The notes under the pieces are model-generated. The model was not told where the DNA came from, did not search any database, and saw nothing but the letters and a program-made list of their open reading frames with translations. 64,000 nt of DNA from CAVVXN01 sp963772585 (GTDB lineage: Bacteria; Planctomycetota; PLA2; JAEUHO01): assembly GCA_963772585.1 (NCBI GenBank), contig CAVYXV010000007.1, positions 496,001-560,000 on the forward strand, written 5' to 3'. The position numbers and the translations under genes are program-made. Within the stretch, counting starts at the first letter, position 1. Each line of letters opens with the position of its first letter. Shown piece after piece: positions 35,804 through 44,008 of this stretch.

Positions 35804-37131
35804 GCGAGGCCCCGTCGCTGCTCCACCTGGAGATCCTCGGGCCTCGGGCCTCCCTCGACCGCTGGCTGGCCGTGCTCCAGGAGGACGGGAGCTGCCACGT
35901 CGCCGACGCGATGGCCGGGCTCGAGGGCGAGCGCGGCATCGGCCGGCCGCACCCCACGGCCGACGAGACCGACGCACGGGCGCGCCGGGGCGAGGCGGCG
36001 CGGGTGCTCCGCGCGCTGGAGGGGATCCTCCCGCGCGAGGCGCCGGAGGCCGGGGAGGAACGCCCCGCCTTCACCGTCGGGGCCACCGGCGAGGGACGGG
36101 ACGCGTTCGAGGCGGCGGTTCGCGAGGCCGAGGAGGTCGGCGCACGACTCCTCCGCGCCGTGGAAGCGGCCCGGCAGGCGAAGGGCGCCCCGACGGACGC
36201 GTTGGCGCGCGACGGCGCCCGCGCCCGGCGCCTGCTCGACGCCGTCGAGGACGCCGAGCGGCGGGAAGCCCTCCTCGACCGTCTCGCCGGCACCGCCCAC
36301 GTCGTGGCGGTGCGCGCGTGGGTGCCGGCCGAAGGCGGCGAGCCGCTCCGCCGGCGTCTCGCCCGGGACGCGGGGCCGGAGGTCGTCGTGCGCGAGCTCG
36401 CACCGGCACCGGACGAGCCCGCGCTACCGCGGGAGGGGCGGTCGGGGGCCTCCGGCAGCCTCGCCGGCCTCGCGGCCCTCGCGCCGCTGGCCCTGGGCGT
36501 CGCCTGGTCCGACATCGGCGGCGGACTGATCCTGCTCCTCGGCGGCGCGATCCTCCAGGTCCGTGCCGCCGAGGGATCCCCGCGCCGCCGGACGGCGCTG
36601 CTCGCCCAACTGGCGGGGCTGTTCGCCTTCCTCGGGGGGCTCGGGGCGGGCCGGGCGTTCGGAGCCCTCGGCCGGCAGGTGTGGGGCACGGGATGGGGCC
36701 TCTTCTCCCAGGGGCCGGGACCGGTCCCGTGGCGGATCTACCTCCTGCTCCTCGGCGTCCTCGCGGTCCTCTTCGGCCTCGGCGGCGCCGTGGCATCCTC
36801 GCGCGCCGGCCGGGGGCGGGGCGACGCTTTCGAGGGCCGCGGCGTCGGCGCATCGCTCGCCCTCTTCGCCGCCGCGGGCCTCGCCGTCTTCCGGCTCGCC
36901 GCGCTGGGGACGGTCGCCCTGATGGCGGGGCCGACGGCCTTCGCCTGGCTCGCGACCCCGTCCATCGAGCGCATCGTCGCGGCCGTCGTCCTTCTCGCCG
37001 CCGCGCCGCTGGCCGCGGTCGCCGACGCCGCCCATCTCACGCGGGGCGTCCCGTACGACTTCGCGGCCCCGGATCCGCGCCCGGCCCCGCCGTACGCACC
37101 GTTGTGTCGTGCGCGCGTGGGAGGCCGGTGA
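35800..37131 (+). CDS. V/A-type ATPase subunit I-like membrane protein, short form
   Basis: 443 residues against about 600-700 for usual subunit I (a). The N-terminal soluble half has the stalk-binding helices and the segment AHVVAVRAWVPAEGGEPLRR, close to the EGWVPxE motif of subunit I. The C-terminal half has about 7 hydrophobic segments, starting LAALAPLALGVAWSDIGGGL. One, LAVFRLAALGTVALM, has an Arg (about residue 365) placed like the essential proton-path Arg in SYxRLxALGLA of true subunits. Large parts of the soluble domain are missing. It overlaps the G/H-like gene by 4 nt and the E-like gene by 1 nt. No rotor or catalytic gene is in the operon. Confidence 0.6.
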   Translation: MSEAPSLLHLEILGPRASLDRWLAVLQEDGSCHVADAMAGLEGERGIGRPHPTADETDARARRGEAARVLRALEGILPREAPEAGEERPAFTVGATGEGRDAFEAAVREAEEVGARLLRAVEAARQAKGAPTDALARDGARARRLLDAVEDAERREALLDRLAGTAHVVAVRAWVPAEGGEPLRRRLARDAGPEVVVRELAPAPDEPALPREGRSGASGSLAGLAALAPLALGVAWSDIGGGLILLLGGAILQVRAAEGSPRRRTALLAQLAGLFAFLGGLGAGRAFGALGRQVWGTGWGLFSQGPGPVPWRIYLLLLGVLAVLFGLGGAVASSRAGRGRGDAFEGRGVGASLALFAAAGLAVFRLAALGTVALMAGPTAFAWLATPSIERIVAAVVLLAAAPLAAVADAAHLTRGVPYDFAAPDPRPAPPYAPLCRARVGGR

Positions 37132-37739
37132 TGCGCGGCGAGGGCGAGCCGGACATGGAGCGCCTCGTCGACGCCGTCGTCGATCACGCGAGGCGCCACC
37201 TCGCGCACCTCGAGGACCGTACGACCAACCGTGGGCGGGAGATCCGGCGGGGCGCCGAGGATCACGTGCGCGCGCTGGAGACCGCCGCCGAGGAGTTGGG
37301 CGACGCCCGGGGCAAGGCGGTCGAGGCGTCCGTCGACCTCGCCGCGGACCGCGAGATCGCCGAGGTCGTGGACGGCGCGTTCGAGCGGCTGCTGGAGCGC
37401 TTCGTCCGGCGCGTACGACTCTCGCTCGAGGAGCTGCCCTCTCGGGAGCGGTACGCGGACGCGCTCCGCACGTGGGCGCGGCAGGCCGTCCGGTCCATGA
37501 CGGGACCCGCCGAGGTCTTCACCTCGCCGAAGCAGCGGGAGGCCGTCTACGACGCCCTGCTCGCCGCGGAGGCGCGCGACTTCCGCGTAGTCGGCGACCG
37601 CCGCATCACCTCTGGTTTCGTCGTGCGCGACCTCGACGGGCGAACGCTCCTTGACCGGCGCCCCGACGCGCTGCTGGAGCAGCACGCCGGGGACCTCCGC
37701 CGTCTCCTCGAAGGGGTCGTACCCGAGGCGCCGCGGTGA
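37131..37739 (+). CDS. V/A-type ATPase subunit E-like protein
   Basis: 202 residues. The first 100 form a charged helix (EIRRGAEDHVRALETAAEEL). The C-terminal 90 residues are alpha/beta and end with RDFRVVGDRRITSGFVVRDL, DGRTLLDRRPDALLEQHAGD and LRRLLEG, matching the subunit E pattern (GG-hydrophobic-DGR-D-T-L...R...). Subunit E pairs with G/H to form the peripheral stalk of V/A-ATPases on the cytoplasmic face. Its start overlaps the I-like stop (TGATG), and its stop overlaps the MCE-like gene (GTGA). F-type ATP synthase is complete elsewhere in the window, so the role of this stator set is open. Confidence 0.6.
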   Translation: MRGEGEPDMERLVDAVVDHARRHLAHLEDRTTNRGREIRRGAEDHVRALETAAEELGDARGKAVEASVDLAADREIAEVVDGAFERLLERFVRRVRLSLEELPSRERYADALRTWARQAVRSMTGPAEVFTSPKQREAVYDALLAAEARDFRVVGDRRITSGFVVRDLDGRTLLDRRPDALLEQHAGDLRRLLEGVVPEAPR

Positions 37740-38758
37740 ACGCGAAGCGTGCGCTGGGGGCCGTGCTCCTGCTGGCGCTCGCGATCGGCCTGGTGCTGCT
37801 CGTCGGGCGCGCCGGCGTCCGGCAGCGCCTCGCACGCGTGCTCGGGCTGGTCGCGCACGACGCCTTCGCCTCGACCGAGGCCGACGCCAGGCACGCGCTC
37901 CCCGAGACGACCGGCATCCGGCGTGGCGATCCCGTCTTCCTCGACGCGAACCCGGACGGCCTGCGCCCCGTCGCCTACGTCACGGCGGTGGAGGAGGAAG
38001 GCGTGCGCCTCCGCGTCTTTCCGGACGCCTCCGTTCCCGTCGACGCGCGTCTCGTCCGCCTGGCGCCCCCTCGGGGACTCGCCGACGCCTACCGCATGGC
38101 GGTCCCCCCCGAGACGAAGGCGCGCCTGGAGAGGGAACTCGGCGATGCCGTGCGCGGCCTGCTCGCAGACGCGATCCTTCCGGAGATCAAGCGGCGGCTG
38201 CCCTCCTTCCTCGCCCGCGTGGACCCCCGCTCGGACGAAGACGCGCGCGCCGTGCTCGATGCCATCGGCGAGTCCGTGCTCCAGCGCCTGCGCCCGCTGG
38301 GCGACGACCTCGCGGAGCGCGTCGCGTCGGACGTCAAGGGTGAGTACGACCTCCTGGAACGCCTGGGCCTCCTCTGGGGCTTTCTCCGCGGGGACGCCGA
38401 GGGCCTGCGCCGTCGCCTCGCCCCCGTCGCCGCGAAGAGCGCCCGCGCATGGTGGGAGGAGCACCGCGAGGAGGTCCTCACGAGAATGGGCGAGGGCATC
38501 GCCGCGAAGTTGCCCGATCTCCAGACCTGGGTGATGGAGGACGTGCTGCCGGCGGCCCGCGACGAGATCGCCACGCCCGTCCTCGCGTCGCAGGCGCCGA
38601 CGATCGAACGTACCGCGGAGCGTCTGATCCGCCGCGTGTCGGACGCCGTGATCGAGACGCCGGGCGGGGGCTTTCGCCTGCGCTTCCGCACCGTCCTGCG
38701 CACCCGCCTTCTGGAGAAGGACGAGCCCCTCCTGATCTTCGTGGGAGGCGGGGAGTGA
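37736..38758 (+). CDS. MCE-like membrane-anchored protein (MlaD-type, divergent)
   Basis: 340 residues. One transmembrane helix is N-terminal (ALGAVLLLALAIGLVLLVG, about 5-24). Residues about 58-112 resemble an MCE domain: TGIRRGDPVFLDANPDG, VAYVTAVEEEGVRLRVFP, ASVPVDARLVRL follow the G-L-x-x-G-x-x-V...V-x-x-I...I-P-x-x-A pattern. The remainder is long and helical, as in MCE proteins that form tubes or needles across the periplasm. MCE proteins carry lipids between inner and outer membrane with an MlaFE-type ABC unit, and the next gene encodes exactly that. The match is by motif and position only. It overlaps both neighbours by 4 nt. Confidence 0.55.
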   Translation: MNAKRALGAVLLLALAIGLVLLVGRAGVRQRLARVLGLVAHDAFASTEADARHALPETTGIRRGDPVFLDANPDGLRPVAYVTAVEEEGVRLRVFPDASVPVDARLVRLAPPRGLADAYRMAVPPETKARLERELGDAVRGLLADAILPEIKRRLPSFLARVDPRSDEDARAVLDAIGESVLQRLRPLGDDLAERVASDVKGEYDLLERLGLLWGFLRGDAEGLRRRLAPVAAKSARAWWEEHREEVLTRMGEGIAAKLPDLQTWVMEDVLPAARDEIATPVLASQAPTIERTAERLIRRVSDAVIETPGGGFRLRFRTVLRTRLLEKDEPLLIFVGGGE

Positions 38759-40293
38759 CCGACAGGGGGTCCGCGCTCCTCGCCATCGGCGCCCTGGAGA
38801 TCTCCGAGCGCGGCCGGCGGCTCCTCGAACCCTGCTCGTTCACCGTCGAAGCGGGGCAGCGGGTCTTGCTGGTGGGGCCGTCGGGCGCGGGCAAGTCTCT
38901 CTTCGTGGATCTTCTGCTCGGCTTCGCCGGCCGCGAGACGCCGGGGCTCGAGGTCGGCGGGTCGATGAGACTGGAAGGCCGGGAACGGCTCGACGCGCCG
39001 CCCGACACCGCCATCGGCGCCGTCTTCCAGGTGCACCGGCCGGGCGTCTTCGACGATCTCACCGTCCGGCAGAACCTCCGCTTCGGCTCGCCGGACGCGG
39101 CCGCGCGCGAAGAAGCCGCCCGGGACCTGGGGCTCGGCGCCCTGGATCGCCCCGCCGGCACGTGCTCCGGCGGCGAGCAGGTCCGGACCGTGCTGGCCCG
39201 CACGCTGCTTTGCGGGGCCGACATCGTCGTGTTCGACGAGCCCACGGCCGGCCTCGACGCGGCGTCGAGCGCGCGCGTCGTGGAGGCGATCCGTCGGAGC
39301 CACCGTCGCCTCACGCTCGTCGTCACGCACGACTACGCCGCGTTCGAGCAATTCGCGGACGTGGTGCTCTTCCTCGATCCCGCGACCCGGACGATCCGGC
39401 GCGTCTCTTCCGAGGACCTGGGCGCCGTCCGCGAGGCGCTCCGGCGCTCGGCGCCGCCTCCGCCGCCCGCTCCGACGGCGCGCGAGCCGACGGCCCGTCG
39501 CGCGGCGCGCGCGGCGGGACGCGCCGCGGAGGCCGCCGCCGACCGGGCCGGCGATTTCGCCGTCTCCCTCGTCGCGCCGCTCGCCTGGCCGCGGGCGATC
39601 GACGCTCTGGACGGCCCCCGCGTCCGCATGGCGCTGCGGCGCTACCTGTCGCCGGGCGTCGCGCTGTTCGTCGCGGCGAGCACCGCGCTCGTCGCGGTCA
39701 CGGCCACGTACTTCCTCTTCGAACGCCTCCCGAAACGGCCGTACGCGGAGGCGCTCTTCCTCGACGATCTGCTCGGCGGACTGGGCGTCGTGCTGGTTCG
39801 CGTCGTGGTGCCGGTTCTGACGTCGCTCCTGCTGGCGGCGAAGCTCGGCGCATCGGCCGCCGCCGCGCTCGGGCACATGAGCCTCACACGGCAGATCGAC
39901 GCGCTGCGGTTGCTCGGCGTGTCCGTCAGGCGCCACCTCCTCCTGCCGGTCGCCGGCGGCCAGTTGCTGGCGGCGTGGGTCCATACCGTGGTCGCCCTCG
40001 CCGTCTCGTTCCTGGCGTCCGTGATGGTCTTCCTGTGGAACCATCCCGGATGGTCGGCGACGTACGTGTGGCGCGCATGGCTGAAGGAGATCCGCTTCCC
40101 CGAGGACTTCTTGTGGGTCGCGGCGAAGGTGGGCGTGAGCGCCTGCTTCGTGGCGGCGGTGGCGTTCCGCGCCGGGATTCGTACGAAGCGCCGTCCCGAG
40201 GAAGTGGTGGAGGGCATCCACGAGACGCTGCTGCAGGGACTCCTGGTGGTGCTCGCCGTCCACGCCGCGTTCGCGTTCCTCGAGTTCTCCTGA
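38755..40293 (+). CDS. Fused MlaF-MlaE-type ABC transporter (ATPase plus permease)
   Basis: 512 residues. Residues 1-220 are an ABC ATPase: Walker A GPSGAGKS at about 42-49, signature CSGGEQ near 138, Walker B IVVFDEPTAGLD near 158-169 and the H-loop VVTHDY near 193. A Pro/Ala/Arg-rich linker (about 233-270) leads to an MlaE-type permease with five or so helices and the family motif HMSLTRQIDALRLLGVSVRR near 373-392. MlaF and MlaE are normally separate proteins; here one polypeptide holds both. It should drive lipid transport with the MCE-like protein encoded just upstream. GTG start overlaps the upstream stop by 4 nt; its stop overlaps aat by 1 nt. Confidence 0.85.
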   Translation: MTDRGSALLAIGALEISERGRRLLEPCSFTVEAGQRVLLVGPSGAGKSLFVDLLLGFAGRETPGLEVGGSMRLEGRERLDAPPDTAIGAVFQVHRPGVFDDLTVRQNLRFGSPDAAAREEAARDLGLGALDRPAGTCSGGEQVRTVLARTLLCGADIVVFDEPTAGLDAASSARVVEAIRRSHRRLTLVVTHDYAAFEQFADVVLFLDPATRTIRRVSSEDLGAVREALRRSAPPPPPAPTAREPTARRAARAAGRAAEAAADRAGDFAVSLVAPLAWPRAIDALDGPRVRMALRRYLSPGVALFVAASTALVAVTATYFLFERLPKRPYAEALFLDDLLGGLGVVLVRVVVPVLTSLLLAAKLGASAAAALGHMSLTRQIDALRLLGVSVRRHLLLPVAGGQLLAAWVHTVVALAVSFLASVMVFLWNHPGWSATYVWRAWLKEIRFPEDFLWVAAKVGVSACFVAAVAFRAGIRTKRRPEEVVEGIHETLLQGLLVVLAVHAAFAFLEFS

Positions 40294-40946
40294 TGGGCGG
40301 GGGGAGAATCGACCCTTCCCCCTTCGCCGGACCGTGGCCTGCGGGCGAGGACATCGTGGCCGTGGGCGGCGTGCTCGAGCCCGACCTCGTGCTCGACGCC
40401 TATCGCCACGGCGTCTTCCCCTTCTACGACGAGGGACACCCCGTGCTCTGGTGGTGTCCGGATCCCCGTGCTGTGCTTCCTCTCGACGCCGTCCACGTGC
40501 CCCGGCGACTCGCCCGGCGCATGCGGCGCGCGGGCTACGAGATCCGCATCGACACGGCGTTCGGCGACGTCATGCGGGCGTGCGACGCGAACCGCGCCGA
40601 CGGGACCTGGATCCACGAAGCGATGATCGCGGCGTACGAGGAACTCCACCGGCGCGGGCACGCCCATGCGCTCGAGGTGTGGCAGGAGGGGCGCCTGGTG
40701 GGCGGCGTCTACGGCGTGGCGGTGGGCGGTTGCTTCGCGGCGGAATCGATGTTCCACCGCGTCCGCGACATGTCCAAGCTCGGGCTCGTCCACCTCGCCC
40801 GGCGCCTCCGGGAACGCGGATTCCGCCTCCTGGACGTCCAGTTCCTCACGCCGCACCTCTCCCGCTTCGGTTGCGTGGAACTCCCCCGCGAGACCTACCT
40901 CGCGGAGGTCCGCCGCTGGCGTGACGCCGACGTGGCCTTCGCGTAG
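40293..40946 (+). CDS. aat: Leucyl/phenylalanyl-tRNA--protein transferase
   Basis: 217 residues, full length. Motifs are DLVLDAYRHGVFPFY, VLWWCPDPRAVLPLDAVHVP, DGTWIHEAMIAAYEELHRRG, ALEVWQEGRLVGGVYGVAVG, CFAAESMFHRVRDMSKLGLV and LLDVQFLTPHLSRFG. The enzyme moves Leu or Phe from aminoacyl-tRNA to proteins with N-terminal Arg or Lys, marking them for ClpS/ClpAP degradation. The common WWSPDPR motif has Cys for Ser here. It is the last gene of the MCE operon, joined by TGATG. The 168 bp after it hold only the promoter region of the next gene. Confidence 0.95.
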   Translation: MGGGRIDPSPFAGPWPAGEDIVAVGGVLEPDLVLDAYRHGVFPFYDEGHPVLWWCPDPRAVLPLDAVHVPRRLARRMRRAGYEIRIDTAFGDVMRACDANRADGTWIHEAMIAAYEELHRRGHAHALEVWQEGRLVGGVYGVAVGGCFAAESMFHRVRDMSKLGLVHLARRLRERGFRLLDVQFLTPHLSRFGCVELPRETYLAEVRRWRDADVAFA

Positions 40947-41057
40947 CGGGCCGGGCCGTCATGTCTCCAGGGAGGGCCCCGGTGTGCGAAGCGGGGGGAG
41001 GCTTCCGTCGTCTCTTCGTCAACTCGGATTCGGGGCCGAGCCCACGCCAAGGCCCGA

Positions 41058-41063
41058 TACCCT
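41058..41063 (+). promoter_or_regulatory. TACCCT possible -10 box with leader
   Basis: In the 168-bp gap after aat, TACCCT lies 51 nt before the ATG at 41115, which has its own AGGAGGAG ribosome-binding site. This would be an ordinary leadered promoter. No -35 hexamer stands out. Confidence 0.25.
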
Positions 41064-41114
41064 GGCACCCTGACGACCGGCGACCCTGGGGTACGCCCGG
41101 CAGGAGGAGCAGCC

Positions 41115-42437
41115 ATGATGCACCGCATGCGGGAACGCCGTCACTACGTGGGTTGGCTCGGCGTCTTGTCGCTCTGTCTCCTGCTCGCGCCCCGGGTCCA
41201 GGCGGGCGGCGGTGTCGCGGGGGCGGTCGGTCCGGGGGCGAACCTCGCGCCGAGCGAAGCGGTGTTCTTCGACGGCTGGCACTTCAAGCTCGGGGCTCGC
41301 AAGGCCCGTGCCTCCATCACGCTGGCCGCGGACCAACTCTACGTCATCGTGAAACCCAAGGACCTCGACCCGATCTTCGACTTCTCGGAGACGCAGCTTC
41401 CTCCTCCCGTGCGGTCCGTCCTTCTCGGGAAGGATCTGGCCGTACTGGTCCGCTACGGACGGTCGACCTTCGTGGACACGAGGAGTGGTTTCGCCAGGGA
41501 GTCGGCCATCGGCGACTTCCGGGTCCTCTCCGGCAGCCAGCCCGAGCTGCGCATGCCGTGGGGGCAGTCCTACAACGATTTCATCCTCTACCGTCGGAAG
41601 GTCTGGCCGCACGGTCCGCCCGGCGTCGCCTTCTGCCGGTGGAACCGCTGGAACGAGGTCAGCGACGAGACGTGGATGGCGACGTTCGTGATGGCCGACG
41701 ATCCGGGCGAACTGGAGGATCTGAGCGTGTCGGTGCGCAGGGAGGACCCCAACCTGGCGTGGGCCGAGATCTTCGGCAAGGGCACCGAGCTCCATCTCCG
41801 CATCAAGGGACAGGGGGAACGGGTTCTCAAGGCGAAGAGCGACGGTGGCGGTCGCGAGAACACGTTCAATCTCACGAAGGTGGGCATGAGCCTGGACGAC
41901 GTGGAGTTCTTCTGGCTCACGACGGACGAGTCGGGGAAGAAGCGAGAACCCCGCCTCATGCCGTACCTCGCGGTCACCGCCCCCATGCCGACGTGGACGG
42001 CCGGCTCCGGGTGGTTCGGCAGCCCGAACATCGTGTCCCCCGGAGCCAAGGTCGGGGGAGCCGAGACGGCGCCCCCGGCGTCGATGACTCCGACCCCTCC
42101 CCCTCCCGCGGCCTCGAAGTTGCCGGCTCTGGCCGGCGTCTGGCGCCAACAGGCCGTCTTCCCGGCGATCCCACAGGCCGTGGTCGCCATCGGAGTGAGC
42201 AACACGAAGCCGGGCGAGTTCGCCTGCCGCATCGCGAAGATGAAGATCTTCGGGAGGGGGACGCTGCGGGCCGACGGCACCCTCGAAGCCAGCTTCGGCA
42301 CCGCGAATGCGGGCCTGACCGGCATGGTCGGTGCACCGCGGAGCCGGGTCAAGGGCAAGGTTGCCGCCGTCGACGCCCAGAATCGCGCGACGCGCATCGA
42401 GTGGGCCAACGGCGTGATCTACGTCCGCATCCGATAG
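41115..42437 (+). CDS. Secreted protein of unknown function
   Basis: 440 residues. A signal peptide (VGWLGVLSLCLLLAPRVQA) precedes a beta-rich domain of about 290 residues (FFDGWHFKLGARKARASITL, LYVIVKPKDLDPIFDFSETQ, FCRWNRWNEVSDETWMATFV). A Pro/Thr linker near 315-335 (TPTPPPPAASK) leads to a C-terminal beta domain of about 100 residues (GRGTLRADGTLEASFGTANA). I do not recognise either domain. The ATG is chosen because AGGAGGAG lies about 5 nt upstream. The ATP-grasp gene follows after 41 bp with its own ribosome-binding site, so the two may be one unit. Confidence 0.7.
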   Translation: MMHRMRERRHYVGWLGVLSLCLLLAPRVQAGGGVAGAVGPGANLAPSEAVFFDGWHFKLGARKARASITLAADQLYVIVKPKDLDPIFDFSETQLPPPVRSVLLGKDLAVLVRYGRSTFVDTRSGFARESAIGDFRVLSGSQPELRMPWGQSYNDFILYRRKVWPHGPPGVAFCRWNRWNEVSDETWMATFVMADDPGELEDLSVSVRREDPNLAWAEIFGKGTELHLRIKGQGERVLKAKSDGGGRENTFNLTKVGMSLDDVEFFWLTTDESGKKREPRLMPYLAVTAPMPTWTAGSGWFGSPNIVSPGAKVGGAETAPPASMTPTPPPPAASKLPALAGVWRQQAVFPAIPQAVVAIGVSNTKPGEFACRIAKMKIFGRGTLRADGTLEASFGTANAGLTGMVGAPRSRVKGKVAAVDAQNRATRIEWANGVIYVRIR

Positions 42438-42478
42438 ATGCCCTGTCTGCCGGAGGAAGCGGGGGCGCGGGAGGACGC

Positions 42479-43996
42479 ATGACGACGAGCACGCAGACCG
42501 ACCAGGGACGCTTCGACGCGCTGCAGGGCCGGTTGAAGCCGCTGTGGGCGTCCATCCGCGAACTGAACCAGGACGAGCAGACCATCGTCGTGGTGCCGTC
42601 CATCGACGTGGACATGCCCCTCAAGGGGAGCGAGATGCAGGCCTACGAGGAGCGGTACCTGTTCCTGCTTCTCCTCCTGCGCCAGCCCCGTGCCCGTCTC
42701 GTCTACGTGACGGGGCAGGCCATCCACCCGAGCATCGTCGACTACTATCTCGACCTCCTGCCCGGCGTGATCTCGAGCCACGCGAGGAAGCGGCTCTTCC
42801 TCGTCTCCCCGCTCGACGCCTCGCCCACGCCGCTGACCGACAAGCTGCTCCGCCGCCCACGCATGCTGGCGAGGCTGAGGGACCTGATCCTCGATCCCCA
42901 CCGTGCCCACCTCGTCCCGTTCGCGGCGACGTGGGGGGACCGGGATCTCGCGGAACGGCTGGGCATCCCCATGTACGGCGCGGACCCGCGTCTGCTCGGC
43001 CTCGGGACGAAGAGCAGCGGGCGGCGCCTCTTCCGCGAGGAAGGGGTGTCGCTCCCGCCGGGCCGGGAGGACCTCCAGGACGAGGACGACCTCGTGGCGG
43101 CCCTCGTCGCGATGCGGAGGGCGAACCCGGCGCTCCGTCGCGTGGTCGTGAAACTGAACGAGGGGGTCTCCGGCACGGGCAACGCGGACCTGTCGCTGGA
43201 AGGGCTGCCGCCCGCGGGCGACGCGGCCGAGGCCGACGCCGTCCGGCGGCGTCTCGCCGAGATGACCTTCGAGCTCGGGGATCTCCCTTACGACACCTTC
43301 CTTGGGAAGCTGAAGGAACAGGGGGGCGTCGTGGAGGAGCGGATCGAGGCCGAGGAGATCCGGAGCCCCAGCGTGCAGCTCCGCGTGACGCCCCTGGGCG
43401 AGGTGGAACTCCTCTCGACCCACGACCAGCTCCTCGGCGGCGCCGGAGGACAGAGCTACCTCGGCTGCCGTTTTCCGGCGGCCTCCGACTACGCCGCGCT
43501 CATCAGCGAGCCGGCCGTCCGGATCGGCCGGAGGCTCGAGCGCGAGGGCGTGTTGGGGCGATTCGCCATCGACTTCGTCGTCGGCCGCTCGAACGACGGG
43601 CCGTGGCGCCCCTACGCGATCGAGCTGAACCTCAGGAAGGGCGGTACGACCCATCCCTTCCTGACGCTCGAGTTCCTGACCGACGGCACGTACGATTCCG
43701 AAACCGGTCACTACACGGCGCCCAGCGGGAAGCGGAAGTTCTTCGTCGCCTCCGACCACGTCGAGGCCGAGCCCTATCGGGCACTCACGCCCGAGGACCT
43801 CCTCGACGCGGCCCTCCGCCACGGGATCCACTTCGACCAGACGCGTCAGACCGGCGTCGTCTTCCACATGATGAGCGCGCTTCCCGAGAGCGGGCGTGTG
43901 GGGTTGACCGCGGTCGGCGACAGTCACGAGGAGGCCGATCGCCTCTATGCGCGCGTCCTGGAGATGCTCGAGCAGGAGGCCGAGGCCCCGCGGTAG
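42479..43996 (+). CDS. ATP-grasp peptide ligase-like protein (PGM1-related)
   Basis: 505 residues. The N-terminal 180 residues have TIVVVPSIDVDMPLKGSEMQ, LVYVTGQAIHPSIVDYYLDL and RARLVYVT. The ATP-grasp part starts near 185 (KSSGRRLFREEGVSLPPGRE) with RRVVVKLNEGVSGTGNA as the ATP-binding Lys and glycine loop, and RPYAIELNLRKGGTTHP as the metal-binding E-x-N motif. This arrangement is known from proteins related to the pheganomycin peptide ligase PGM1. ATP-grasp ligases join a carboxylate to an amine through an acyl phosphate. No peptide substrate gene is visible near it. GGAGG sits 4-5 nt before the ATG. Confidence 0.75.
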   Translation: MTTSTQTDQGRFDALQGRLKPLWASIRELNQDEQTIVVVPSIDVDMPLKGSEMQAYEERYLFLLLLLRQPRARLVYVTGQAIHPSIVDYYLDLLPGVISSHARKRLFLVSPLDASPTPLTDKLLRRPRMLARLRDLILDPHRAHLVPFAATWGDRDLAERLGIPMYGADPRLLGLGTKSSGRRLFREEGVSLPPGREDLQDEDDLVAALVAMRRANPALRRVVVKLNEGVSGTGNADLSLEGLPPAGDAAEADAVRRRLAEMTFELGDLPYDTFLGKLKEQGGVVEERIEAEEIRSPSVQLRVTPLGEVELLSTHDQLLGGAGGQSYLGCRFPAASDYAALISEPAVRIGRRLEREGVLGRFAIDFVVGRSNDGPWRPYAIELNLRKGGTTHPFLTLEFLTDGTYDSETGHYTAPSGKRKFFVASDHVEAEPYRALTPEDLLDAALRHGIHFDQTRQTGVVFHMMSALPESGRVGLTAVGDSHEEADRLYARVLEMLEQEAEAPR

Positions 43997-43999
43997 GAT
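43994..43999 (+). promoter_or_regulatory. TAGGAT -10 box of kup, nearly leaderless
   Basis: TAGGAT overlaps the TAG stop codon of the ATP-grasp gene and lies 9 nt before the kup ATG at 44009. The spacing is slightly longer than the 6-8 nt of the other boxes. No Shine-Dalgarno sequence is present. Confidence 0.4.
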
Positions 44000-44008
44000 C
44001 GCGCCTCC

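Noticed and set aside
35435..37739. A complete V/A-type ATPase operon
   Set aside because: Only G/H-, I- and E-like stator genes are present; catalytic A/B and rotor D/F/K genes are absent from the window.
40947..41114. tRNA or other RNA gene in the gap after aat
   Set aside because: No T-loop or anticodon-arm pattern could be made; the gap is explained by a promoter and a ribosome-binding site.
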